In this document: positions 1 to 5,833 of the stretch, one piece after another
Layout of the letters: the number at the start of each line of letters is the position of its first letter
Position numbering within the stretch: position 1 is the stretch's first letter
NCBI GenBank assembly: GCA_018623655.1
Contig: JAAZVG010000077.1
Span: 1-6,961, forward strand
DNA: 6,961 bases
Direction: 5' to 3'
DNA from: Flavobacteriaceae bacterium
Lineage (GTDB): Bacteria; Bacteroidota; Bacteroidia; Flavobacteriales; Flavobacteriaceae
Translations under genes and position numbers: made by a program
The notes under the pieces: generated by a model
Told to the model about the DNA's origin: nothing
Databases searched by the model: none
The model's input: the letters and a program-made list of their open reading frames with translations, nothing else

Positions 1-270
1 GACGTAATCGAGAAGCACCCACTCACTATTATCAGTGCCCTCTACTTTCCATGGTTTCGATTTAATCGTTTTACTTACTTTTTTCTGAATTGAGGAAACG
101 ATTGCATTCACATGTGTGTTCGAAGTTCCATTGCAAATCACAAAATAGTCACATACTGTATTTTCGATTTTTCTTAAGTCTAACAGATTTATTTCAACGC
201 CTTTAACATCTTCAATTCCATCAATGATTAACGCTATAAGCTCATCAGTACTCGCTTGTGTTTTTTGCAT
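1..270 (-). CDS. rsfS: Ribosome silencing factor RsfS, N-terminal 90 codons (cut by window edge)
   Basis: RsfS (Iojap/DUF143 family) binds ribosomal protein uL14 on the large subunit and blocks joining with the small subunit, damping translation in poor conditions. My translation on the minus strand starts MQKTQASTDELIAL and runs through LLDLRKIENTVCDYFVIC, then GTSNTHVNAIV, and on to KPWKVEGTDNSEWVLLDYV at the edge. The CDYFVIC and GTSN segments and the W-x-VEG...EWVLLDYV region are hallmarks of the family. The frame is open for exactly 90 codons and leaves the window at base 1. Since family members are usually about 105-125 residues, only the last C-terminal strand and helix should be missing. 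The ATG at 268-270 is the natural start, and a candidate -7 promoter element lies 25 bases upstream. It is transcribed divergently from birA. The identity is secure; only the missing end is unseen. Confidence 0.94.
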   Translation of the reverse strand, partial: MQKTQASTDELIALIIDGIEDVKGVEINLLDLRKIENTVCDYFVICNGTSNTHVNAIVSSIQKKVSKTIKSKPWKVEGTDNSEWVLLDYV

Positions 271-294
271 TCAATAGGTTTAATTTCTCATGCA

Positions 295-302
295 CAAAGT
301 TA
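295..302 (-). promoter_or_regulatory. Candidate Bacteroidota -7 promoter element for rsfS
   Basis: Read on the minus strand these bases are TAACTTTG, an exact match to the TAnnTTTG -7 element recognised by the primary sigma factor of Bacteroidota. The element ends 24 bases before the rsfS ATG, which would give a 5' leader of roughly 15-20 bases. No TTG-type -33 element is visible at the expected distance, so the call rests on one 8-base word and its position. Confidence 0.5.
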
Positions 303-366
303 ATTTATTTTAACTTGTCATGTCTTAGTTTTTCAGCTCTGCTCATAATATTAAAGATAACTCATA

Positions 367-1086
367 ATGAACATTATCAAAGTCGATGCCACGAATTCTA
401 CAAGCACTTTAATTGCAACACTTTTTAGATCAGGAGCAACCGAAATTCCTTCTGCCTTGTATGCGGTCGATCAAACGGGTGGACGTGGGCGACAAGAGCG
501 CCCATGGAACAGCGAACCTGGGAAAAACCTTACTATTAGCTATGTTTTACCTGATTTTGGAGTATCAGCTGAGTCAGTGTTTCGAGCAATGCGTCAGATT
601 ACTTGGTCGGTTCTCCAAGTATTAGAAACCTCAGGAGTTTCTGATTTGTCAGTAAAGTGGCCAAACGACATTATGGCAGGTGACCGCAAAATTGCAGGTG
701 TTCTAATGGAAAGAAGTTTACGTCAGGGGAAATCTTCCTTTGTTATACTCGGCGTTGGAATCAATGTAAATCAAGTTGACTTTGAAGCGGAATTTAAGGC
801 TACCTCGATGCGTGAAATTACGGGTAAAGTGTTTCAAATTGATGTTCTCGCTTATCTATTATCAGATGCTGTAGAAGATACTCTTTTAAAAAATGAGACT
901 GTCACAATCGATCAATTTCATCAAAAATTGTATGGCATTAATCAAAGACATCGCTGGCAATTAGGAGATGATTTTATTGAAGCGACCTTAGTAGGAGTTT
1001 CTGAAGATGGATCAGTCTATCTGCGTTCAAGTAAAGGTGGAACCTTAAGATTTACATCTGAAGAGATACGAATGATTCGAATCTAG
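367..1086 (+). CDS. birA: Monofunctional biotin--[acetyl-CoA-carboxylase] ligase
   Basis: This cytoplasmic enzyme activates biotin with ATP to biotinyl-5'-AMP and transfers it to a lysine of biotin carboxyl carrier proteins. The 239 residues contain the class motifs in order: TGGRGRQ (37-43, biotinyl-AMP binding loop), KWPNDI (97-102), KIAGVL (108-113, holding the conserved lysine) and ILGVGINVN (127-135). A small C-terminal beta domain follows, from about residue 200. The catalytic domain begins almost at residue 1, so there is no N-terminal helix-turn-helix. It is therefore a ligase only and not a biotin-operon repressor like the E. coli protein. The ATG at 367 is the first in frame and gives the usual domain boundary. 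It is divergent from rsfS across 96 bases. Its stop codon overlaps that of the convergent SRPBCC gene. I found no convincing promoter of its own in the spacer. Confidence 0.95.
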   Translation: MNIIKVDATNSTSTLIATLFRSGATEIPSALYAVDQTGGRGRQERPWNSEPGKNLTISYVLPDFGVSAESVFRAMRQITWSVLQVLETSGVSDLSVKWPNDIMAGDRKIAGVLMERSLRQGKSSFVILGVGINVNQVDFEAEFKATSMREITGKVFQIDVLAYLLSDAVEDTLLKNETVTIDQFHQKLYGINQRHRWQLGDDFIEATLVGVSEDGSVYLRSSKGGTLRFTSEEIRMIRI

Positions 1087-1481
1087 TTGTTGAAGTGATT
1101 CGCAGCTTGTTCAGACAAAGACTCTATGAAATAGGTAAGTGGGGCTTTGATCATCATCGAAATCATTGCATTGAATTCACCATTAAAATTCAATTGAAGT
1201 GTGCACCCGGCTTCAATCTCTTCTATGTTGGCCTGAAGCGAAAATGGAAATTGTGGATTGGTAGAACCGAGTGTAACTCGTTCTGGTTTAATACGCTCTG
1301 TAATTTCTAAAACAATTTCGGGCATCCCCTTAAGCGCAAATGCAAATCGGTTTTCGTCTATAACTTTGAATACCTTATTATTCTCTGGCATGATTGCTTC
1401 GAAATTCGACACCTTAGATAAAAAATTGTAGACCTCCTGAGCGGGCTTGTTAATGGTGTGATTCGGTGAATTTAATTCCAT
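1083..1481 (-). CDS. SRPBCC (START/Bet v1-like) family protein, ligand unknown
   Basis: This is a 132-residue protein of the SRPBCC superfamily, which forms a helix-grip fold around a deep hydrophobic cavity; its ligand and role are not known. The N-terminal part (INKPAQEVYNFLSKVSNFE, then MPEN) is the typical first strand and helix. Next comes the segment around FALKGMPEIVLEI, and then LQLNFNGEFNAM with a C-terminal amphipathic helix. I recall very similar proteins next to pyrE in many flavobacteria. The frame is open further upstream to an ATG at 1520, but that start would add 13 residues and overlap pyrE by 32 bases. The ATG at 1479-1481 leaves a 7-base gap and starts just before the conserved strand, so I prefer it. 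It is probably cotranscribed as the second gene after pyrE. The stop TAG lies in the same CTAG as the birA stop. Confidence 0.85.
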   Translation of the reverse strand: MELNSPNHTINKPAQEVYNFLSKVSNFEAIMPENNKVFKVIDENRFAFALKGMPEIVLEITERIKPERVTLGSTNPQFPFSLQANIEEIEAGCTLQLNFNGEFNAMISMMIKAPLTYFIESLSEQAANHFNN

Positions 1482-1488
1482 AAAGTTT

Positions 1489-2133
1489 TTAATTTTTTCT
1501 CCAAGATTGAGGGTTTTCACTCCATTGGTCTAATAAATGTAGTTCTTCATTAGAAAAATTATCGGTAGTTCTTGCAAAGGCGACAAGGTGTTTATAGTCA
1601 CTTAAGGTGAATACATCTAGCTGTCTCTCTTCGAATTTTGAAGCAGCTGATTCAAAATTGTAGGTAAATATGGCTGCCATACCTTTAATATTGACCTCTG
1701 CATCTTCTAATGCCTCAATGGCTTTTAGACTGCTATTTCCAGTTGAGATTAAGTCTTCAATAACTACGACGCTTTGACCTTTTTCAATCTTCCCTTCTAT
1801 TTTATTTTTTCTCCCATGTCCTTTTGCTTCAGGTCGAATATAAATAAAAGGAAGTCCCATGGCCTCGGCTATTAAAATACCAATGCCGATAGCTCCTGTG
1901 GCTACTCCGGCGATGACTTCAGGTTTTCCATGACGCTCCTCGATTTTTCGAACGAATTCTTGTCGAAGAAAATTCCTCACTGCAGGATAAGAAAGTGCTA
2001 AACGATTGTCGCAGTAAATTGGTGATTGAATTCCTGAAGCCCAGGTAAAAGGAGTTTCGGGATTCAGTTGAATTGCCTTTATTTGTAGCAACAATTCAGC
2101 TGTTTTATATGCAGTTTCTTTGTCCAAAATCAT
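1489..2133 (-). CDS. pyrE: Orotate phosphoribosyltransferase
   Basis: PyrE converts orotate and PRPP to orotidine 5'-monophosphate, the fifth step of de novo pyrimidine synthesis, in the cytoplasm. The 214-residue product is the normal length. The PRPP-binding loop is clear at 122-135 (VVVIEDLISTGNSS, with the acidic pair E126 D127). The flexible catalytic loop residues lie at 100-106 (R100, K104, H106 in RPEAKGH). The N-terminal segment FTWASGIQSPIYCDNR (29-44) is the orotate-side hood typical of the family. The start is the ATG at 2131-2133. The start of the divergent Nudix gene is only 7 bases away, so any promoter must lie inside the Nudix coding region. I saw no clear TAnnTTTG there. The SRPBCC gene follows after 7 bases, probably in one transcript. 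No attenuator-like leader is visible. Confidence 0.96.
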   Translation of the reverse strand: MILDKETAYKTAELLLQIKAIQLNPETPFTWASGIQSPIYCDNRLALSYPAVRNFLRQEFVRKIEERHGKPEVIAGVATGAIGIGILIAEAMGLPFIYIRPEAKGHGRKNKIEGKIEKGQSVVVIEDLISTGNSSLKAIEALEDAEVNIKGMAAIFTYNFESAASKFEERQLDVFTLSDYKHLVAFARTTDNFSNEELHLLDQWSENPQSWRKN

Positions 2134-2140
2134 AGCGCGA

Positions 2141-2731
2141 ATGTACGAAGTTTTCGTAAATAACAGTTTGGTAGTTCTTGAGTCTGACCGCTCTTTACCT
2201 AGGAAAAATCGGATATCTATAAGCAGTAAGAAAGCGCTTAAAAAATGGTTTGTAGAGCTAGCATCGAAAAAAAAATCGGAAACTTATTTCATAGAAGTTA
2301 CTGATGCTAAACCACTTAAGTTCTTGACTAGTGCAATTAAAGAAGTAGTTGCGGCCGGGGGTCTTGTGAGAAATAATAAAGGCCAGGTTTTATTTATTTA
2401 TAGAAATAATAAATGGGATTTACCCAAAGGGAAACGTGAGTCTTCTGAGAGCCTAGAGGAGGCTGCGATTCGCGAGGTGATGGAAGAAACAGGAATAAGT
2501 TCTTTAAATATTCAGTACAAACTGGGCAAGACCTATCATATTTTTAATAGAAAGGGAGAGATTAGATTAAAAACTACCCACTGGTATGAAATGACCTCAG
2601 AGGATATTGGTCCATTTTCACCGCAATTAGAAGAAGGAATTACTGATGTGGTCTGGTTGAATCAAGATCAACAAGAAGTTGCACTGCGCAACTCCTATCG
2701 AAATATCCGACAGTTATTTATTACAGATTAG
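2141..2731 (+). CDS. Nudix hydrolase with N-terminal extension
   Basis: Nudix enzymes cleave nucleoside diphosphates linked to another moiety; the substrate here cannot be read from sequence. In the 196-residue product a complete Nudix box spans residues 97-119: G97, five residues, E103, seven residues, R111 E112 V113, M114, E115 E116, T117, G118 I119. All metal-binding glutamates are present. The Nudix fold starts near residue 70 (AAGGLVRNNKGQVLFIYR). Before it lie about 65 residues of another small domain (MYEVFVNNSLVVLES onward), which I recall from other Bacteroidota Nudix proteins but cannot assign a function. The frame is open upstream to a TTG at 2120. I chose the ATG at 2141 because homologous N-termini begin MYxVFVN and because the longer form would run into pyrE. 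The 3' end overlaps convergent coaD by 18 bases. Confidence 0.92.
   Translation: MYEVFVNNSLVVLESDRSLPRKNRISISSKKALKKWFVELASKKKSETYFIEVTDAKPLKFLTSAIKEVVAAGGLVRNNKGQVLFIYRNNKWDLPKGKRESSESLEEAAIREVMEETGISSLNIQYKLGKTYHIFNRKGEIRLKTTHWYEMTSEDIGPFSPQLEEGITDVVWLNQDQQEVALRNSYRNIRQLFITD
2677..2693 (-). terminator. Possible hairpin terminator for ddl-coaD, inside the Nudix gene
   Basis: The bases AGTTGC and GCAACT form a perfect 6-bp stem around a 5-base loop. It starts 20 bases beyond the coaD stop codon on the minus strand. In that direction the hairpin is followed by TCTTGTTGATCTTGAT, which is moderately T-rich but not a clean T tract. No T tract follows on the plus strand. Since it lies in coding sequence, the match may be chance, so this is a weak call. 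Confidence 0.22.
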
Positions 2732-3181
2732 GGAGAATGTAGCTTTTGGAACAAAGGCTTCAATATTTCCATTATTCTTAAGTACATCACGCACAATAGA
2801 GGAGCTAATAAAATCCTTGTTTGAGGCTGTGAGTAGAAATACTGTTTCAATCTCAGTTAATGTTCGGTTGGTATGGGCAATGGCTTTTTCGAACTCGAAG
2901 TCTGCGGGATTTCGAAGCCCTCTTAGAATAAAATCGGCGTTAATTTCTCTGCAGTAATCTACTGTTAAACCCTGGTAAGTAGTTACTTGAACTTTGGGCT
3001 CATCGTTGAAGGTAGCTCTGATGAAAGCTAGTCGTTCTTCTAAACTAAATTGATAGCGCTTGTCTGCATTGACTCCTACTGCAACAATTATTTCGTCGAA
3101 AAGATCTAATCCTCGACGAATAATATCCTCGTGACCTATGGTTATTGGATCAAAAGAGCCTGGAAAAACTGCCTTTTTCAT
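2714..3181 (-). CDS. coaD: Pantetheine-phosphate adenylyltransferase
   Basis: CoaD (PPAT) transfers AMP from ATP to 4'-phosphopantetheine, giving dephospho-CoA in the penultimate step of coenzyme A synthesis. The 155-residue product matches the family size of about 160. The nucleotidyltransferase signature GSFDPITIGH lies at 8-17, with the TxGH catalytic motif at 14-17. RGLRN (87-91) followed by DFEFE gives the ATP and substrate contacts, and ISSSIVR (125-131) is the C-terminal nucleotide-binding motif. It begins 18 bases after the ddl stop, so the two are likely one transcript with ddl first. The short gap holds no Shine-Dalgarno sequence, as is usual in Bacteroidota. The last six codons, including the stop, overlap the 3' end of the convergent Nudix gene by 18 bases. 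The identity is secure. Confidence 0.96.
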   Translation of the reverse strand: MKKAVFPGSFDPITIGHEDIIRRGLDLFDEIIVAVGVNADKRYQFSLEERLAFIRATFNDEPKVQVTTYQGLTVDYCREINADFILRGLRNPADFEFEKAIAHTNRTLTEIETVFLLTASNKDFISSSIVRDVLKNNGNIEAFVPKATFSLICNK

Positions 3182-3199
3182 GAGGATAAAGATACAACT

Positions 3200-4174
3200 T
3201 TACAGAGCGTCATTAATCAAACGGTCAAAAAGGCTAGCTTCTGAAATACCTGCACATCGTGCTTGTTGAGGTAATATACTTTGCTCAGTTAGACCTGGAG
3301 TAGTATTTACTTCGAGAAGATAGGCAACCCCGTCTCTTATGATGAACTCGCTTCTAGTAGCTCCCTTGAAACCTAAGTCTTTATAAATTTTCAAAGCATA
3401 TTCAGCCAATTGTTTCTCGATAGATTGGTCAATTGGGGCAGGGGTGATTTCTTCACTTTCGCCCAAATACTTCGCGTTGTAATCGAAGAATTCGTGATTT
3501 GTTTTTATAAGAGTCATGGGTAATACTTGCGGACCATTTTCACCAGGTATAACCCCTACAGTAATCTCGATACCTTCAAGGTGTTCCTCGATGATCAGCT
3601 CATCGTTTATTTCAAATACATCTAATATGGCCTGCTGTAACTCTTGTTCTGATTTCACTTTGTAAACCCCAAAGCTACTTCCTGAACGATTGGCTTTGAC
3701 AAAGCACGGGAACCCCACTTTTTTTATTTCCGCAGGAGAGAGCGATTGTCCCTTGTTCAAAGAAAGGTGTTTTGCTCTAGGAATATCTAAATCACTAGTT
3801 ATACTGAGTAGGTCCCTTTTATTAAAACTAATTGCAGAGGTATAACTGTTTGAACCCGTGTATTTGATTCCTAGAAGATCAAAGTACGCCTGTAAAACTC
3901 CATCTTCTCCTGGAGTTCCATGAATTGCATTGAAAACGAGATCAAATTGAATTTTCTCCCCGTCATGGAGGACACTAAAATCTGCACGATCGATTGTGAT
4001 TTTTTTTGAGTCAACTTCGCAATACCAATCTTCTAAGCTAATGTCGATGGCATAAACCTTAAAACGATTAGAGTCGATATGGCGCATTACTTGTGCTCCG
4101 CTTTTTAAAGAGATTTCTCGTTCTTGGCTATATCCGCCCATGATTACCCCAAGGTTAATTAGCTTTCCCATCAT
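3200..4174 (-). CDS. ddl: D-alanine--D-alanine ligase
   Basis: Ddl joins two D-alanines using ATP to make the dipeptide added to the peptidoglycan precursor UDP-MurNAc-tripeptide. The 324 residues show the N-terminal signature GGYSQEREISLKSG (13-26; E18 matches the catalytic Glu15 of E. coli DdlB). HGTPGEDG lies at 85-92, followed by the ATP-grasp domain from about residue 110. The omega-loop segment FDYNAKY ends in K235 Y236. That KY pair is the mark of D-Ala-D-Ala rather than D-Ala-D-lactate ligases. Metal and phosphate contacts lie in R274, E276 and LLEVNTTPGLT (286-296; E288, N290). E276 replaces the aspartate seen in E. coli, which I believe is common in this phylum. Two ATGs in tandem (4172-4174 and 4169-4171) are both possible starts. 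The gene is divergent from the PASTA gene across 68 bases and leads into coaD. Confidence 0.96.
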   Translation of the reverse strand: MMGKLINLGVIMGGYSQEREISLKSGAQVMRHIDSNRFKVYAIDISLEDWYCEVDSKKITIDRADFSVLHDGEKIQFDLVFNAIHGTPGEDGVLQAYFDLLGIKYTGSNSYTSAISFNKRDLLSITSDLDIPRAKHLSLNKGQSLSPAEIKKVGFPCFVKANRSGSSFGVYKVKSEQELQQAILDVFEINDELIIEEHLEGIEITVGVIPGENGPQVLPMTLIKTNHEFFDYNAKYLGESEEITPAPIDQSIEKQLAEYALKIYKDLGFKGATRSEFIIRDGVAYLLEVNTTPGLTEQSILPQQARCAGISEASLFDRLINDAL

Positions 4175-4191
4175 TTATTTCTTACAGGCTC

Positions 4192-4199
4192 CAAAGTAA
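4192..4199 (-). promoter_or_regulatory. Weak candidate -7 element for ddl-coaD
   Basis: On the minus strand these bases read TTACTTTG, one mismatch from TAnnTTTG. The element ends 17 bases before the ddl ATG, which would give a leader of about 10-12 bases. It faces away from the better element at 4219-4226, with 19 bases between the two. No -33 element is evident. Confidence 0.3.
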
Positions 4200-4218
4200 C
4201 GAAAATCAGCCCTTTTTC

Positions 4219-4226
4219 TATCTTTG
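4219..4226 (+). promoter_or_regulatory. Candidate Bacteroidota -7 promoter element for the PASTA-rluD-yaaA run
   Basis: TATCTTTG is an exact TAnnTTTG match and is followed by the GC dinucleotide often seen after this element in flavobacteria. It ends 16 bases before the ATG at 4243, so the leader would be about 10 bases. It is the only good promoter word upstream of three tightly packed plus-strand genes. No clear -33 element is present. Confidence 0.55.
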
Positions 4227-4242
4227 CATTCGATTCTTCTTT

Positions 4243-4809
4243 ATGAAAAAGTTTTTAGCCTTTTGGTTTTCTGTTGCGTTTTTAAAGCAGCTTCTTATTC
4301 TAGGGGTAGTTGTTGTAATGTTAATTCAAGCAGTGAGTTGGGGTTTAAAGTCATACACCCAATACGGTAATACTTACGTGGTTCCAGACTTAAGCGGATT
4401 GAGCTTCGAAGAAGCCTCAGATGCTTTAACTTATGTACAGCTCATTGCGGTAGCGAATGATACCCTTTCTTATAATCCTGAAATCATTCCTTACGGGGTG
4501 ATTAAGCAATTGCCAATTGCAGGTAAAAATGTAAAGTCAGGAAGAAAGGTTTACTTAAGTCTTAACGATGCTGAATTTGCGAGAAGAGCCCTTCCTAATG
4601 CAATTCAAATGACCAGGCGTAATGCAATTAGCCAATTGAGATCATTAGGATTTACCGTTAGTGATTCGGTAGAATATATTGATGCTATCGGATTAGATAT
4701 GGTATATGCCATTAAAGTTGGCGACTCGATGGTTGCTACCGGTAGTCAAATTTCTATTAAGGATACGCTACTTTTAATTTTGGGTAATGGGAAGGATAGT
4801 ATTCGATGA
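4243..4809 (+). CDS. Membrane-anchored protein with two PASTA domains
   Basis: This is a 188-residue protein with a short cytoplasmic N-terminus (MKKFLAFWF), one hydrophobic segment at about 15-34 that should be an uncleaved anchor, and a periplasmic remainder. Two PASTA repeats follow. The first, about 45-109, starts YVVPDLSGLSFEEA and ends GRKVYLSL. The second, about 117-182, starts ALPNAIQMTRRNAIS and ends in a hydrophobic strand. In other bacteria PASTA domains sit on penicillin-binding proteins and Ser/Thr kinases and bind cell-wall fragments. Here there is no transpeptidase or kinase domain, and none is encoded nearby. Its stop overlaps the next gene's start (ATGA), so the two are probably translationally coupled. 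The divergent neighbour is ddl, which fits a cell-envelope link, but that is inference. The domain call is firm; the function is unknown. Confidence 0.88.
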   Translation: MKKFLAFWFSVAFLKQLLILGVVVVMLIQAVSWGLKSYTQYGNTYVVPDLSGLSFEEASDALTYVQLIAVANDTLSYNPEIIPYGVIKQLPIAGKNVKSGRKVYLSLNDAEFARRALPNAIQMTRRNAISQLRSLGFTVSDSVEYIDAIGLDMVYAIKVGDSMVATGSQISIKDTLLLILGNGKDSIR

Positions 4810-5822
4810 GTATCGATTCTTTTGATACCGATTCGCTTCACGAACACTATAGCTTTGAAGCCTCTAAGGGCCAGGAACCCTTACGTGTCGATAAGTTTTT
4901 GATGAACTTCATTGAAAATGCTACTCGAAACAAAATTCAAGCTGCCGCTAAAAGCGGAAATATCTGGGTAAATCAAAAAGCAGTAAAGTCAAATTATAAA
5001 GTAAAAGCAGGGGACAAGGTTCAGGTAATGTTTGAACATCCGCCCTATGAAAATCTACTAGTGCCTGAAGATATTCCTTTGGATATTATTTACGAAGATG
5101 AGGTGTTACTTGTTGTGAATAAGCCTGCAGGTATGGTGGTGCACCCTGGTCACGGTAATTATTCAGGAACTCTTGTAAACGCCTTGCTTCATCATTTTAA
5201 AGACTTGCCGCTCAATAGTGACTCCAGGCCTGGCTTAGTTCATCGAATTGATAAGGACACCTCTGGTTTACTAGTTATAGCTAAAACAGCCACAGCAATG
5301 ACTCACCTAAGTCGGCAGTTTTTTGACAAAACCTCGACAAGAGAATATATAGCTCTTGCTTGGGGTCTATTTACTGAATCATCTGGTACCATAGAAGGTC
5401 ATATCGGTCGAAATTTGAAGAATCGACTTCAAATGGATGTTTTTGAAGATGAAAGCTTAGGGAAACCAGCGATCACACATTACAAGGTTTTAGAAGATTT
5501 GCGCTACGTTAGTCTTATACAATGTCAATTAGAAACGGGTCGAACGCATCAAATACGTGCCCATATGAAGCATATTGGTCACCCACTTTTTAATGATAAG
5601 CGGTACGGAGGAGATAAAATTTTAAAAGGAACCACTTTCACTAAATACAAGCAGTTTGTCGACAATTGTTTTAAGTTGTTGTCTCGTCAGGCGCTTCATG
5701 CTAAGACCTTGGGATTTGAACATCCGATCACTAAAAAAATCTTAACTTTTAACTCAGAATTACCGAACGATTTTAGAGCTTGTTTGGAGAAATGGCGAGC
5801 CTATGTCGGGGCAATAGAATAA
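4806..5822 (+). CDS. RluA/RluD-family 23S rRNA pseudouridine synthase
   Basis: This enzyme isomerises uridine to pseudouridine in RNA. By similarity to RluD the target is probably helix 69 of 23S rRNA (positions 1911, 1915 and 1917 in E. coli numbering), but the exact target is inferred. The 338-residue product has an S4 RNA-binding domain at about 24-75 (LRVDKFLMNF...GNIWVNQKAVKSNYKVKAGD). A RluA-type catalytic domain follows: LLVVNKPAGMVVHPG (101-115), the catalytic motif HRIDKDTSG (146-154, catalytic D149) and GRTHQIR (245-251). The C-terminal stretch after KRYGGDKILKGTTF is slightly longer than in proteobacterial RluD and, as far as I recall, is usual for this phylum. The start ATG at 4806 shares the sequence ATGA with the PASTA stop. 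yaaA starts 11 bases after the stop. The family is certain, RluD orthology likely. Confidence 0.93.
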   Translation: MSIDSFDTDSLHEHYSFEASKGQEPLRVDKFLMNFIENATRNKIQAAAKSGNIWVNQKAVKSNYKVKAGDKVQVMFEHPPYENLLVPEDIPLDIIYEDEVLLVVNKPAGMVVHPGHGNYSGTLVNALLHHFKDLPLNSDSRPGLVHRIDKDTSGLLVIAKTATAMTHLSRQFFDKTSTREYIALAWGLFTESSGTIEGHIGRNLKNRLQMDVFEDESLGKPAITHYKVLEDLRYVSLIQCQLETGRTHQIRAHMKHIGHPLFNDKRYGGDKILKGTTFTKYKQFVDNCFKLLSRQALHAKTLGFEHPITKKILTFNSELPNDFRACLEKWRAYVGAIE

Positions 5823-5833
5823 AAGAATTGGCC

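Noticed and set aside
326..333. TAGTTTTT as a -7 element for birA
   Set aside because: It lacks the final G of TAnnTTTG and no -33 partner is visible; in AT-rich spacer DNA such a word is expected by chance.
413..625. 70-codon frame inside birA
   Set aside because: It is an alternate-frame shadow of the birA catalytic domain.
1034..1046. AAGGT/ACCTT hairpin in the birA 3' region as a terminator for the SRPBCC transcript
   Set aside because: It has a 5-bp stem with a 3-base loop and no T-rich stretch after it on either strand.
1095..1310. 71-codon open frame opposite the SRPBCC gene
   Set aside because: It is antisense to a clear family member, with no motif or start context of its own.
1482..1520. 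Longer start for the SRPBCC protein (ATG at 1520)
   Set aside because: It would overlap pyrE by 32 bases and add 13 residues ahead of the conserved first strand; the ATG at 1481 gives a clean 7-base gap.
2120..2140. TTG start extending the Nudix protein by 7 residues
   Set aside because: It would overlap the pyrE start on the other strand, and homologous proteins begin at the MYxVFVN segment, which matches the ATG at 2141.
2679..2957. 92-codon open frame on the plus strand opposite coaD
   Set aside because: The minus-strand coaD reading contains all family motifs; the antisense frame has no recognisable features and is a shadow.
5780..5833. TTG start extending YaaA by 18 residues into rluD
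   Set aside because: The family begins MKILLSPAKS, exactly at the ATG at 5834; the extension is just rluD read in another frame.
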